NCBI GenBank assembly: GCA_965112735.1
Contig: OZ218951.1
Location: 434,001-498,000 of the forward strand
Source: Phaeosaccion multiseriatum
Lineage: Eukaryota; Ochrophyta, other classes
Direction of reading: 5' to 3'
DNA length: 64,000 bases
Shown: in pieces, positions 26,901-38,422 of the stretch
Numbering within the stretch: the stretch's first letter is position 1
How the letters are laid out: every line of letters starts with the position of its first letter
Program-made: the position numbers and the translations under genes
The notes under the pieces: generated by a model
What the model saw: only the letters and a program-made list of their open reading frames with translations
What the model was told of the DNA's origin: nothing
Database searches by the model: none

Positions 26901-29402
26901 CGCGATTTTGAGTCAGTCGGTGAAGAAGGGGAAGCGATGAAGGCGCACAGGAGGCTCAGCACTGGCAAGCAAGTGGTGCTGCAGGTTCTGACTTGGCTGC
27001 TCGTTGTTGCTGTGCTCAGCTGCGGGTTTTCTCCCAGCTTCGTTGGCGTGTACTTGCTACGTAGAGCAGGGCGCGGCAATACGACGATTCTTTCTTGGCT
27101 ACCACTCCTCGTCGTCGTGTCAGTAAGCTGGTTCCTTGCCCTGATTGTAGTGGTGAAGTGGACTGTGCTTGGCCGTATGCGACCGGGGCGATGGTCCGTG
27201 AGGAGCTCGTACTACTGGCGGTGGTATGCTGTGCAGAATGTGCTGAAACTTGCCGCACTGCTGATTTCTGTCCTCCGTGGTACCTTCGCCTTGCGGGTGT
27301 GGAACCGCCTGCTGGGGGCACGAATCAGTGGAAGCGCGCGCTTAGAGAGCTGGCTGCTGCACGAGCATGACTTGATCGAGATTGGAGAAGGGGCAGTGAT
27401 CGAGTACGGAGCCGTCATTCGCCCGTCTGTCATTACTCGAAATGGCATGCTCCATGTCCATCGCGTGAGGATCGGGAAGGGAGCAAAGGTGTGCATACTG
27501 TCCAACGTGTGTCCGTCTCCATGGGAGGGGGGGCAGACGCAGGAGGGGGGGGAGGGCCTGAAGAAGGAGCCAAAGGACTTGGTCATCGACGAGGGGATGG
27601 AGCTCGGTCCGTACGCGTCGCTCGGCCATTCGCTACTCTCTGGCCCGCTGGCAGAGGTCGAGCGCGAGGAGGGGCTGCGGCGGACAGGAAAAGAGCTTTG
27701 TGCTTTGGCCCTGCTTTCAGTGACCCACTTGGGGTCGTACCTGCTGCCCCTCTGGATACTCGTGCTTGCCGGTGGGGGTGATGACGACGGCGCGGGGGAG
27801 AGTGTCCCCATCTTCGCTCGTGCATTGGCGTTCCCCGTGCTGCTGCTGATCGGAAGCATGCTGTACATGGTGGCAGTGCTATCGCTACAGCGTGTGTTCT
27901 TGCTGCTGGGCCCAAGCGCCACCACACGGCTGTCACTCGGAGTTCTTCAGGAGAGTCCTCTCTTCAAAGTTGGCTCCCTTCTTGTGGCACAATGTGGGCT
28001 CAACCGTGTTTTTGCTTCCGCCATGGGCGCCAGGCTGGAGCGGGGGTGCGCATTTCTTACCCTTCCTATCACTACGATATGGGACAAGCTCAGGATAGGG
28101 GAAAACTCCCAGCTCGCGGGCTCTGTGCACCTTTTCGCTGATAGGGGTGGTCGTGGAGACGAGGATACGCAAAGCATCACAATTGGGCGCTTCAGCATTG
28201 TTGCGAACGAAGCTCTTCTCCTAGGCGGAGCTTGCATTGGGGACGGAAGCACGGTGGCAGATCGCACCGTTGTGAGTAGAGACGACGGCGTACCGTGCAA
28301 CTCTTCTGTAGTGGGCGCCCCTCGGCCATTTGTATTGCCGAACCCAGTGAGTGCTGCCGCTGAGAAGGGTGGCGTCGATGCAGCAGCCAGTCTTCCTGTT
28401 CCGTCGAGGATGCACAATGCGCTCCGTGGGCTTGCGACTGTGATAGTGCTCCTCGGCGTATGGTGTCCGGGGGTGTTGATCAGCGCGTCGGTATCTGACC
28501 TGCTGTTGCGCAATGGCCATGTGCATGGGGCTGCCGCCTTCTGTCCCTTCGTCCTTCCGGAAGTGGTGGCGAAGGATACTCTGAGCGAGAGCCATACTGG
28601 AGTGTTCTTCCTTGTGTTGGGGAGCTTCGTCTTTCAAGTTCTTATGGCCTTGGCGGGCGCTTGCTCAGCCATTCTTTTCCATCGAGTTCTGGGCACATCC
28701 TTGCATGCCAAAGAGGGGCAGCCTCCCATAGCGCTCGATTCGCCTTCGTTGGATATATACCGCTTGGGCAGCATGGCCCCTGCCTTCATTGAGGCTCTCT
28801 GCATCAAGTACTTCGCGGGCGGGCCGGTGTACGCGGCGTGGCTGCGGCTGCTGGGGGCAAGTGTTGGCAAGGACACATCTTTATGGCTCAGGCCTTATGA
28901 TGCGCATCTTCTCGTCATTGGAGACGAAGCGGTGGTGTTGCAAGACTCCACAATCTTCGCGCACACCATCGAAGGCACGGGAGGGCTCATCTTCAAGACT
29001 GTGCAAGTCGGGGAGAACGCGTGGCTCGGAGCAAGGGCTCACTTGCAGCCTGGATGCCGCGTTGAAGCAGGAGCTAACGTTGGTGACCTGAGCATGGCTA
29101 TGAGAGGTGAAAGTGTCACCAACTCAAAGCGTGGAGACGTGGCGTGGGTGGGCATACCGCTGAGAAAGCACGTCTTGTCCTCCCGAGCGCTCGCTGCGCC
29201 GCGTCGTCACGGAACGGGGCTGGACAGCGGCGGAGCACCTGCAGAAGAAGAGCAAAATCTTCGCAGCAAGGGCAGAGGGGGGTCGAGGAGACATGTGGTT
29301 CGAGAGAGAAGCAGCCCGCTCCGAGGAGGAGCGTCTTTCCGGCGGAAGAGTGTGCATCGGCCGGAGGAGACCAAGAGTGCCGATAGATTCGATGTAGTTT
29401 GA
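23950..29402 (+). CDS. NRPS-like synthetase, 5'-truncated, with Pls-type membrane/beta-helix C-terminus
   Basis: Three exons: about 23,950-25,942, 26,127-26,675 and 26,760-29,402. Order: C-terminal half of a condensation domain ([17 protein letters not shown]); the HHxxxDG half is absent. Then an adenylation domain with [15 protein letters not shown] (its Asp binds the amino group), [14 protein letters not shown] split by intron 1, [10 protein letters not shown] and SGKRD. Then a carrier domain with GGTSL, followed by intron 2. The last exon encodes alternating hydrophobic segments and hexapeptide beta-helix blocks ([52 protein letters not shown]). This repeats the A-T-(membrane, soluble)x3 plan of epsilon-poly-lysine synthetase (Pls), which makes isopeptide homopolymers. 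Substrate unknown; the gene is probably dead or altered at its 5' end. Confidence 0.8.
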
Positions 29403-30117
29403 TCCCTCTAGTACGATACGGGCCATTGAAGAATAGTCTAGGGCGGTGATGTATACTTGGCTGACTGGTCCCGGACCCATGATCGATGGGTGGATCCGCT
29501 TCTCCGCCATGGCGCGCATCTCCGTGCTTGTGAACGAGCTCCGTGAGCGCGTGGACCAATTGTTGTTCGACAAGATAGAGTGCCCGGGTCTTGACATCAC
29601 TGCAAGCCCGGTGGTACAGGTGCTGGTGACGCTGCTGCTCACGGCCGGGATGGCCTAGGGGGAGGGGGGGGAGAGGGGAGGAGGAGCGGAGGGGAAGGAG
29701 AGGGAGGAGGAAGGGAGAGAGGGAGGCCCAAGAGTCGTGGCAGAGGAGTGGCCAGAGATGACAAGGGGGATGCGGCTTACACGATGCAGGCAGCGTGTGG
29801 AGCACGCAGCGAGAGCTAGCATCTTGAGGTTTTTCATTATGATTATTTTAACCACACACACACACACACACACACACACCTTATTTTTAATTTAATTTTT
29901 GATTTAAAAAAAAATGAATAAATAAAAAACTGGAAGTAGAGAGCCGCTCTTGAGCCGCGAAGAAGACTTGTGGCATTTGTCTTGCTTGCTACTCCTCGAG
30001 ACTCCCAGCTCACTGCCCCCCTCCAACATTGTGGCGCATGTGTATACGGCACCCCGGCCACGGCTTCCCTCTCTCTCTCCCCTCTCCTTCCCGCTCTTCG
30101 TCTGATTCTCGTTCGTC
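29403..30117. other. 3' flank of NRPS without a confident gene
   Basis: Short frames exist on both strands. One forward frame of 70 codons (29,446-29,658) ends in a hydrophobic stretch, but nothing is recognisable. A G/A-rich block (29,660-29,730), a (CA)n run (29,855-29,879) and an A/T-rich block (29,880-29,930) suggest a transcript end and intergenic DNA. Confidence 0.5.
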
Positions 30118-30124
30118 CCTCCTC

Positions 30125-30570
30125 CCCCTCCTCCTCCTCCTCCTCCTCCTCCTCCTCCTCCTCCTCCTCCTCCTCCTCCTCCTCCTCCTCCTCCTCCTCC
30201 TCCTCCTCCTCCTCCTCCTCCTCCTCCTCCTCCTCCTCCTCCTCCTCCTCCTCCTCCTCCTCCTCCTCCTCCTCCTCCTCCTCCTCCTCCTCCTCCTCCT
30301 CCTCCTCCTCCTCCTCCTCCTCCTCCTCCTCCTCCTCCTCCTCCTCCTCCTCCTCCTCCTCCTCCTCCTCCTCCTCCTCCTCCTCCTCCTCCTCCTCCTC
30401 CTCCTCCTCCTCCTCCTCCTCCTCCTCCTCCTCCTCCTCCTCCTCCTCCTCCTCCTCCTCCTCCTCCTCCTCCTCCTCCTCCTCCTCCTCCTCCTCCTCC
30501 TCCTCCTCCTCCTCCTCCTCCTCCTCCTCCTCCTCCTCCTCCTCCTCCTCCTCCTCCTCCTCCTCCTCCT
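30125..30570. repeat. (CTC)n microsatellite, about 445 bp
   Basis: An essentially uninterrupted CTC/GAG triplet array of about 150 units. It is open in all frames as poly-Leu, poly-Ser, poly-Pro or poly-Arg, none of which is credible as protein. On the reverse strand it is a (GAG)n purine tract with triplex-forming potential. Confidence 0.97.
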
Positions 30571-30689
30571 CACACCCTCACCAAAGGGTGCCTCACCAAG
30601 CAAACATCACCTTCAAGCCTGGCTGGCTGCAGGAAGGGTCTTGGCTGGGGTGGTGACAAGCCCTCCCAATCCCAATCCACAGCTCCCTC

Positions 30690-31215
30690 CCTCAGGCTCG
30701 CAGCCAACACCTCTCTCTGGCAGGGGTCGAGAGAAGCCTCTTCCAAGCTTCAGACTGCGAAGAGAGGCGGGAAGGCTAAGGTCTTGATCGAAGCGGCTGC
30801 CGAACGCAGCCGTCAAGAGTGATGGTGGTGGGAGAACGATCGACTTGTTCCACGCCCGGCCAAGTTGTACGTCCTCCAGCTCATGTGGAAGCGACAAGTC
30901 CTGCTCAAAGGCGTCTCCTAGCTAAAGTGAGGTTTTTCAGTTAGGTCGAACGAGTCCCCGAAGGATCCCTTCTTGAGGAACTCAGGAAGCACGAGGACAA
31001 TGGCCTTGAAGGCTCTGCCGAAGGCCACCTCCTCGAGTAAGTCTGGCAAGATAGTCCCTGATTAAATTCATCTCCGAAGGAGACCTTCTTCAGCGAGGAA
31101 GGCAAGGGAGTGTGACGCGTTTTGATTGAAGCAGCTGTCGCGGGCCGGGCGAACCAACGTGAGCTCCTCCAATGAGTTCGGCAACATCAGCTTGGGTTGG
31201 TTGAACTCTCTCCTC
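30690..31215 (-). pseudogene. Decayed FNIP-type leucine-rich repeat gene
   Basis: Reverse-strand frames, stitched across at least two frameshifts and a stop, give tandem repeats of about 22 residues: LKKVSFGDEFNQGL, LEEVAFGRAFKAIV, LKKGSFGDSFDLT, LEDVQLGRAWNKSIV, LTAAFGSRFDQDL and LRSLKLGRGFSRPL, each introduced by LP-x-x-L. This is the FNIP repeat pattern known from Dictyostelium and some giant viruses. The breaks show that it is no longer coding. A better preserved relative is at 48,011-51,930. Confidence 0.65.
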
Positions 31216-31740
31216 GGAAGCTAAGTTTCCGCAACGACGAGGGAAGGAAGACACCTGCGTGCTGCGAAACAGATGATCAATTACAGTTGTACAGTGAAAT
31301 GAAAGGAAAAAAAAAATTCTAAATTCAAGTCGAGCTTACTGGCGACGTCGGGTCACCAACATGTTATAAGGCTCGATTTGATAATCTCGATTTCGGCAGA
31401 AAAGCATCACAACAACAAAAAACCGCACACAAGGGTGAGGTGGACTTCCGCGCTTCAGAAAGTGATCACTGTCAGTGGTCTTATCTAAGTCGTGCGTCAG
31501 TCTTTCAACGGCTTCCTTCGTCACTCTTTCCCTGCAAACTCTCTTCTCCCATTTTCCTCCCTCCCCCCTCACTCCCTCTTTCCCTTCTGGTGGCGCCTCC
31601 ACTCCCTCCCCCCGCCCCAATCTACCGCTTCTACATTGTTTTGGTCCTGCCACGCCTCCGGGGTCGAAAGGCAAACTCCTGACTCCTCCATACCTCCATA
31701 GGATCGATAGGCGGGAGATTTTTTTCTCTGGACCCCTCCG
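31216..31740. other. Intergenic, no gene seen
   Basis: Contains an A-run (31,308-31,316) and T/C-rich sequence (31,500-31,620) leading into the WLM gene; the latter may be its promoter/5' UTR. No convincing frame. Confidence 0.5.
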
Positions 31741-34700
31741 ATGGCGGAGGGAGAAGGCATACTGACGGTGAAGCACGGCGGCAAGAGCGTGGAGGTCGAG
31801 GTTCCCGAGACGCTGGGGGCGCTGAAGGACAGACTGCACGCGTTATTTGCGGTGCCTTCTGCCCACCAGAAACTAATATATCGGGGCAAAGCGCTTGGAG
31901 GAGGAACAGCTTCAGGCGAGGATGTGCTTCTCTCCGACCTCGGCATCGATAAGCAGCAGCGTAGCAAGCTTCTCCTCGTTGGGAGCACACAGGTGCGCGC
32001 TGAGGTAGAGAGGGGGCGGGGCGAGCGGGGGGGGGAGGAGGGGAAGGCGGGGGTCCCTTCAGAGGCTGCGGGGCATTAGTGGGGGGCTTGATGTGTATCA
32101 TCGATAGGACGTCGTCCTGCTTATGCTGCGTGTCCTTGCTGGCGACAAGTGACCGGAGTTTGGGGAAGGGGTTCCGCCCTATTTGGGCCTCAAGTCGGTC
32201 CGTAGCTACGGCAGTCGGTCAAGCTCATACACGTCTCGCTCTTGCGAACCCGACAGGAGGACGTGGAGGCTCTGGAAGCAGGTCGGGAGGCAGCGCTGGC
32301 AAAGATGGCAGCAGACAGGACCAGACCGCTGGTCATGGACAACGAGGCCGGGCCCGGGGGGGCGGGGGGCGTGCCCAAGGGTTACAAGAAGATTCCTCTT
32401 GGCGCCGGAAGGGGGGGAGGGGGCAGCAAGTACCGCTTCGGACGCATAGAGACCCTCCCCGGGCTGCCCGAGGAGGACAAAGCTCGGGCCATCCTGGAGG
32501 GGCTCGCCAACGATCCGGGCATTCTCGCGGGTTCGTACAGTACAGTAGAGGGTGTCAGGCCTGGCTGGTGGGTGTTTGCAAGGGCTGGGGCAGGAAGGCG
32601 AGCACAGCACTGCAAAACAGGACAGGCCCATTCAGGCCCATTGTGTTGTACGTCGTTCTGTGCTGAGCTCCAATGAGTGGCGTGAAATGATATGGCGTGC
32701 ACTGCCCCCCTGACCTTGTGCTGGCCCCGTATCACCCCCAAAAAGGCAAAGGCAGGCCCTCAGCGCCCTTCCGCTCCCCTCCCTCCCTCTCTCCCTGCCC
32801 CACCCTCCCATGCCCTTGACCTAAGCAGTGCTGGAGCTGCACAAGTGGAGCGTGGGTGCCCTCTGCGAGTTGCCCCCCGAGGGCAAGGTGGGGGTGAGCG
32901 AGCGGTGCATCATGGGGCTCAACGAGAACTTCGGTCAGAGGATCCTGCTGAGGCTCAGGACCGACGACATGCAGGGCTTCCGTAAGGCGCTGTCCATCAA
33001 GAAAGTACTCTATCACGAGTAAGTCACTGAAGAGCTGAAGAGGGGAGGGAGTGCCCAGTGGGTTTTGTGATGGGGGCGGATGGCGCTGGAGGGGTAAAGG
33101 TGGAGGGACGGGAGAGGTAGACGCATCGTCTTCTCTCATCTTCGCTTCTCCCGGTGCTCGCATCCCCCACCTTGCCTCTCAATCTCTCTCCTCCCTTCCT
33201 TCCCTCTCTTTCTCTCTCTCTCTTCTTTCCCGCTACCCCTTGTCCGTCCCTTTCAACCCCCTAAAGGCTCGCCCACAACGAGGTAGGACCCCACAACGAC
33301 GCCTTCTACATTCTCATGCGCCAAGTAGAGAGGGAAGCAAACGCCTCTGACTGGACCCAAAGCAGGGGCAAGTCTGTCTCGGCAAGCAGGGCCGTATACC
33401 GAGACGAAGAGCGCATGGCCAATGGACCCTACGTGCTTGTCAAAGAGGCCTTTGAGGGAGGCTCCGGGCGCTTGGGAGGCGAGAGCAGCGGCCTCACTGC
33501 TCTTGTGCCTGCAAGGGACTTGGCAGCGACGGCGGCGATGGGGCGGTTGAGCGCGGAGGAGATGGAGGTGGAGGAGGGGTGCGGGTGCTCGTCAGGAAGG
33601 TTACGGGGGGGGGGGGCGAGCGTGATGGAGCAGGAGGAGGAGGAGGAGAAGGGGCACGAGGAGGAGCAAGAGGAGGGGGGTGTGGTACTGGCAGGAGAGG
33701 AGAGCATGGCACTGGAGCAGCCCGAGCCACCTCAGCAGGCAAGCGACCAGAGCAGGATAGGGGGAAGCAATCCGCTCACGGGGGCGGAGGAGGTTCGAAG
33801 GGAAGACGAGGCGGAGGGGATGGATGCGATGATGGCAGAGGCATCGCTGGGGGTTCTGCCGTCTTTACCATCGCAGTCTCTTCAAGCGCCACCAGCAGCG
33901 CCGTCACCACCACCGGTAGCTTCAGGGGTATCGGAGGAAAAGCAGCAGCTGGGTATAGTACATCAGCAGGAGAGAGAGAGGGAAGAGGAGGAGGAGAAAG
34001 AGAGGAAGAGGGAGGAGGAGGAGGAGGAGGAAGAGAGAAGGAAGAAGAAGGAGGAGGACGAGGAGAGAGCGGCAGCTCTCTCGCAGCTGCTGGCGATGGG
34101 CTTCGACAGACCCGCGGCAGAGGCGGCCCTGGTGCGCTGCTCGGGAAGGGCAGAGGAAGCCATCGAGTGGCTCCTCACAGGGGGTGGAGGGGGGTGGGGG
34201 GCGAGGAGGGCACAGAAGCAGTAGCCCCAGGAGCCCCAGGAGGAGGAGGGCTGTCCCCCCCTGCGCACACACCTTCGCCTATGGACGTGGACGCTTCTCC
34301 TCCTGCTGTTGCTATACCACCAACTGCCGTAGCTGCTGTACCTTCCTCCCCTGAGGAGCGCGTACGGATGGCTGCGGCGGCTCTGGCGTGTGACGCGGAG
34401 GCCTCCCGAGCCCGCTTGGCGCTGGACACGTTGTCAAGCATGATGGGGGCCATCCTCGCTGAGCCCAAGGAGCAGAGGTTCAGGAGAGTGGTGAGTGAGT
34501 CTAGTGAGGCTGTGGGAGTGGTGTGGGGGGGGGGACGAGAGCGGCATCTCGTGTGATATTGATACATGTTTTATGTATTGTTTGTTTATTTCATGAAGGT
34601 ACAGTAGTTGTGGTGCAAGGTGGGGGCGTGGATCGTTATTCGCCTTCGTTCCACTCTCCCCTGCCCACCCCCCTCTCTTTTTCTCTTGTCTCTCCACTCA

Positions 34701-35046
34701 CGTGCGCGCACACACACATACGCACTTCCTCTCCCTCCCTCTCTCTCTATGCCTTTCTTTGACTCTTGTCTCTCCACTCCATCTCTCCTTGTCCCCCCCC
34801 CCTCTCCGATCCATCGGCCGACCCCCCCCCCCCTCCAAACACACCACCCCCCCCTCCTCTCTGCAGCGACTGCAAAACAAACGCGTGGTGTCCGCCCTGG
34901 GCTTTCGGCCCGAGGGCTTTGAGACCCTCCGCGCCGCCGGCTTCCAGGAGAGAGGCGGGGAGATGGTGCTGACGCGCAATGACTTGGGGCTGCTGTGGCT
35001 GGCCAAGAGCATCGTTGACTCACATCGGACATGGGCAGCGAGCTGA
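31741..35046 (+). CDS. UBL-WLM-UBA-PUB metalloprotease (Wss1/SPRTN-like)
   Basis: Exons: 31,741-31,992; 32,257-32,530; 32,829-33,018; 33,267-about 34,490; 34,867-35,046. Exon 1 is a ubiquitin-like domain. Exons 2-4 carry a WLM metalloprotease domain (ILEGLANDPGILA, LHKWSVGALCE, LRLRTDD). Its zinc site HELAHN...H is split by intron 3 within the Glu codon. A Glu/Gly-rich linker follows, then a UBA domain (LLAMGFDRPAAEAAL). The PUB domain (LDTLSSMMGAIL, then QNKRVVSALGF) spans intron 4 and would bind Cdc48/p97. Wss1-type proteases degrade DNA-protein crosslinks and SUMO/ubiquitin conjugates. Oddity: after the UBA the frame meets a stop at 34,222 and the PUB part is in another frame. A mini-intron or an indel in the G-runs near 34,190 is needed. 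Confidence 0.8.
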
Positions 35047-35938
35047 CGAGGGGAGCCTCTTGGAGCGCCTTTGTAGAAGGGCCTGGTGAAGTGTGTATTG
35101 TATTGTTATTGTACATGTATGTATGTGGCGTGAAGAAGTGCTGCTACCCGCACTGAGGTGCTGTGTGTGTCCGTCGTGAATGAATTTTGGTGTGGCGAAG
35201 CTCGGAGCAAGCTGAGCGAGGAGAGCGGAGCGGACGAGCGAGAGGAGAGGCGGTGTCACTGCGGAGATTGGCATGGAGCCCGCATGCTTGCACCTCGAAT
35301 CTCGTTAGAGAGGAGAGACTCAAAGGCAAAGCAATCAAGGGAGAGGAGAGACTCACAGAAGCCAAAGCAATCGAGGGAGAGGAGAGTGGGCTCGGTGTGG
35401 CAAGGTCGGGTGCCGCGGCTCGGTGAGCGAGCGGGAAGCCGCCAACCTCCTCGCTTGAAGTACCCTTGGCTGCACGTGCCATGAAGAGCGGGACGCGATC
35501 GCGGCACGAGTCAGGAGTCACAAGTGCCACAGGCCAAGCCATCGAATCCAGTGAATTAGTCGGCTTTGGCTCACTCGGGGCTGAGGACGCGCAACGAAAA
35601 GAGAGAGCTTGCTGTGCTCTAGATGAGATGAAAATTCGAATGTATTTACCCTTCGTCTCTTATTCTCGCACTGCCCTGTTACTCCTCCGCGAATACGTGT
35701 GTGCGTGAGACACTTCCTGCTTGCACCCGAGCCTCCCAATCCAAGTCCCTGAAGCGGTGCAGCCCTCCACCCCCTCAGTCCAGCATCCCCTTCCTCCCTG
35801 CTGTGAGGCTGTTCCCGTACCTCCTCACCCCATGCCGCGGCGCCTGCCCAACCCGCCCTCATCGAACCAAAATGAAACGCCAAATGAAACGCCGCCCCTT
35901 ACGTCTCTCTCCTAACACCCTAGCTCAAGGACGCATGC
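35047..35938. other. Intergenic, repeat-rich
   Basis: Holds degenerate direct repeats of GGAGAGGAGAGACTCA with AAGCAATC (35,310-35,390) and no recognisable gene. Short frames on both strands are compositional. Confidence 0.5.
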
Positions 35939-36228
35939 TGCGGAATCTCATGGGCAGCTGCACCTCGTCCCCCACACGAAGGGCCTTCCTCTTCTTGGCT
36001 GCACGGCGGCGGCTTGGGCTGCTGCTGCCCCTGGCCTGAGGCTCCCTGTCCACGAGTAGCGGTGGCGCGCTGCTTCCTCGCTCCTCGCGGCCATCGCGGT
36101 GGGGAAGGGAAGGCTTTCTTTAGCGCCGCCTCTCTCCTCGGCCTCCTCCTCCCTGCCGATGCTTGTGATGCTTGTGATGCCTCTTGCGCATGTCGCTGCA
36201 CTTCCCTCCCTGCTGCGGGTACTTATCA
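35939..36228. repeat. Dispersed duplication, copy A
   Basis: A segment of about 290 bp beginning TGCGGAATCTCATGGGCAG that recurs almost unchanged at 47,431-47,704. Copy A has a 10-base insertion near 36,188 and a one-base difference near 36,013. On the reverse strand both copies encode a basic stretch (KKRKALRVGDEVRLPMRF in copy B), possibly an exon of FNIP-type genes. Confidence 0.85.
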
Positions 36229-36673
36229 CACCCTTCCACTCGACAGCGCTTGAGCTGGGCCCCACACACAAGCCTCCTTTCCTCGCATGCTTGCCATAGC
36301 CCTCTCCCCCCTTACTGTGGGGGCATGAGGGGCCCAAGGAGTATGAGGACTGACGGAAGAAGACACAACGGACACCAGCGACAGCAAGAGCAGCAGCAGT
36401 TTGTCGACGGCAGGCAGACAGCGCAGGACAAAAGGACATCAGCGCTGCACTCCAGCACCACTCCTCCCACACCTTGACCCTCCCCTCGCCATCCTCCAGT
36501 GGTGCCACTCCCTCCTCCTCACCTCCTTTCTTCCAGGCTGCACCCTCCTCGCACGTCACCCCTCTCTCTCATCCTACTGCCCTCCTCACCACTCGCTACC
36601 CACCACCCACTACTCTCCTTCCACCTCTTTCTATTGACCTTCCCCCCTCCCTCCCGCCCACTCTCCATGGCCT

Positions 36674-36714
<41 letters not shown>

Positions 36715-37848
36715 CCCATAGTCAGCACTCACCTCAAGCGCACTCACACCGAGTCCATAACCTCTTAAACAAACGCCGCAGCCCTGCACAGAGCGGAAGC
36801 GCTCCCCACCATGTGGAGTGGAGCACACAAACACAAAGCCCTTCTCGCACGCCCAGCCAGAGGCCCCGCAGACAAGCAGGAAGGGCACGGTGTGGGTCCA
36901 AGCTCCAAGCTCAAGCTCCAAGCTCAAGCTCGAGGCCAAAGCTTTTTGGTCAGAGAATCGGGGCTGAAGCCGTCGCCCCGGCCAAAGTTTGTGCCCTTTC
37001 AGTTAACGAGCGGAGAAATCTCCTCATAGGAAACTGCCACCAAATAAGACACTGAGGGCAGGAGGGACTGCGTCAAGCACCTTCTAGTCGAGTCGTCAAG
37101 CACCTTCTAGCCGAGTCCTTTCCGGAGGGATCAACAGTGAACTCGAAGGAGGACCGTGTCCGCGCCCAACGCCAGTCACAGGGGAAGAGCACCATCACCA
37201 TGTACTGCTGCTGTGTCACCAACTGCTGCTGTTTCTGCCGCCGCCGATCCCTGCCTTGTCCCTTCAGCGTCAGCCTCATACTCCGGCGTTGGTGGACCCA
37301 CTGCTGCTGATAGGTGAGCCCCGTCTGCCTGCGTTGCGGCACCTGAGCGAGCAGCTCGAAGGTCCAACGGAGTCTCCTTCTCGCTCACCTCCATAACAGA
37401 ATATTCCAGGCCATCTGTAGTAGGTCGGGCGTCTCCCTGCTTCCATCCGCCCTCCTGCAGACCCAACAAAGAGGGAAGAAGGTCCCCATAAAGAGGGTGA
37501 AGTGGATGTCGCTTGACGCCTCGATGCCTCGGGGCAAGCCAAGCGACAAATCGACTCCCGCAGGTTACCTCGATCACCTCTGTCGATCATCTCTGTCACC
37601 GAGGACCGCAAGCGGCGGCAGTACACGTACTTTTTGCTTGGAAGGCGTGATTTGCCTGTTTGCCGTACTGATGCACCGCCGCTGGGAGGAGGATGTGGTG
37701 CGAAAGGCACACACACACACGCATACCACGTCCATCTGCGAAGCGTAGCCCCTCGCGCGAGGAGTCGCTCCGTGGCTTGATGCTTGATGAGTGAATCACC
37801 ACTCCGTCCACTGCCGCCGCCCAGCTTTACCTCACCTACCCCGCGCGA
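36229..37848. other. Intergenic with possible remnants of FNIP-type genes
   Basis: No intact gene seen. A (CA)n run lies at 36,675-36,710, with repeats of CAAGCTC at 36,895-36,935. On the reverse strand near 37,500-37,600 a short frame reads LPRGIEASSDIHF, which resembles a decayed FNIP repeat. Evidence is weak. Confidence 0.35.
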
Positions 37849-38422
37849 TCAAAAGTGGATGAGCTTGAGACCGAAGATGGCCACAAGTACAACTAGCTCG
37901 GCAATGGCCGTGGGGACGTTGGTCAGGGCCACAATATACCACAGGGAGCGGTAGTCCCACTCCGCCGTGATGAACTGACAAATGGCCACGGCCCCGAAGA
38001 AGTGGAAGGCCGTTTGCAGGAGGTTGACCACGGAGATGAAGATGGAGAAGCCCACCAGCATGGACACAAAGTCCAGTGCAAAGCACACTAGCGCCATGGA
38101 TAGAGCGCTCTGGGTGGGTAGAGGGTAGAGGACAAAGGCAAAAGATCAGGAGGAGGGAATGATGACTACAGTGGGGCTTGCGCCCAGGGAACCCCACCCC
38201 CTCCCCGCAGTGTATACGTGGTGCATGAGTTCACTAGTGCGTCTGTCCTTCTCTCACCTGCATCTGCGTCTTCGCGGCCTCCACGGCGTCCTTGGAGGCG
38301 TCCTCGCCCAGCGTGCCGTAGACGTTGGTTTGCATGCTGTCGAACACCAGCAGCGTGCCTATCAGGTGGCCCAAGGTCACGAGGAAGCGCGCCGGGATGA
38401 CGGTGTGGTCGACCCGCGCCAT
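37849..38422 (-). CDS. TMEM107: TMEM107-like ciliary transition-zone protein
   Basis: Two exons, 38,258-38,422 and 37,849-38,109, joined in phase at MQ/SALS, give 141 residues; animal TMEM107 is about 140. Four hydrophobic segments are visible. Family landmarks: VIPARFLVTLGHLI at the N-terminus, LVGFSIF and FHFFGAVAICQFI in the middle, and YIVALTNVPTAIAELVVLV followed by FGLK near the C-terminus. In animals TMEM107 recruits MKS-module proteins to the transition zone of the cilium. Its presence implies that this organism builds a cilium or flagellum at some stage. Confidence 0.8.

Noticed and set aside
29124-29642. 172-codon reverse-strand frame over the NRPS 3' end
   Set aside because: It overlaps the beta-helix coding region on the opposite strand, and its composition is that of an antisense shadow.
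29970-30787. Poly-Ser, poly-Leu and poly-Arg proteins across the CTC array
   Set aside because: They are produced by a trinucleotide repeat being open in all frames; flanking residues differ between frames and match nothing.
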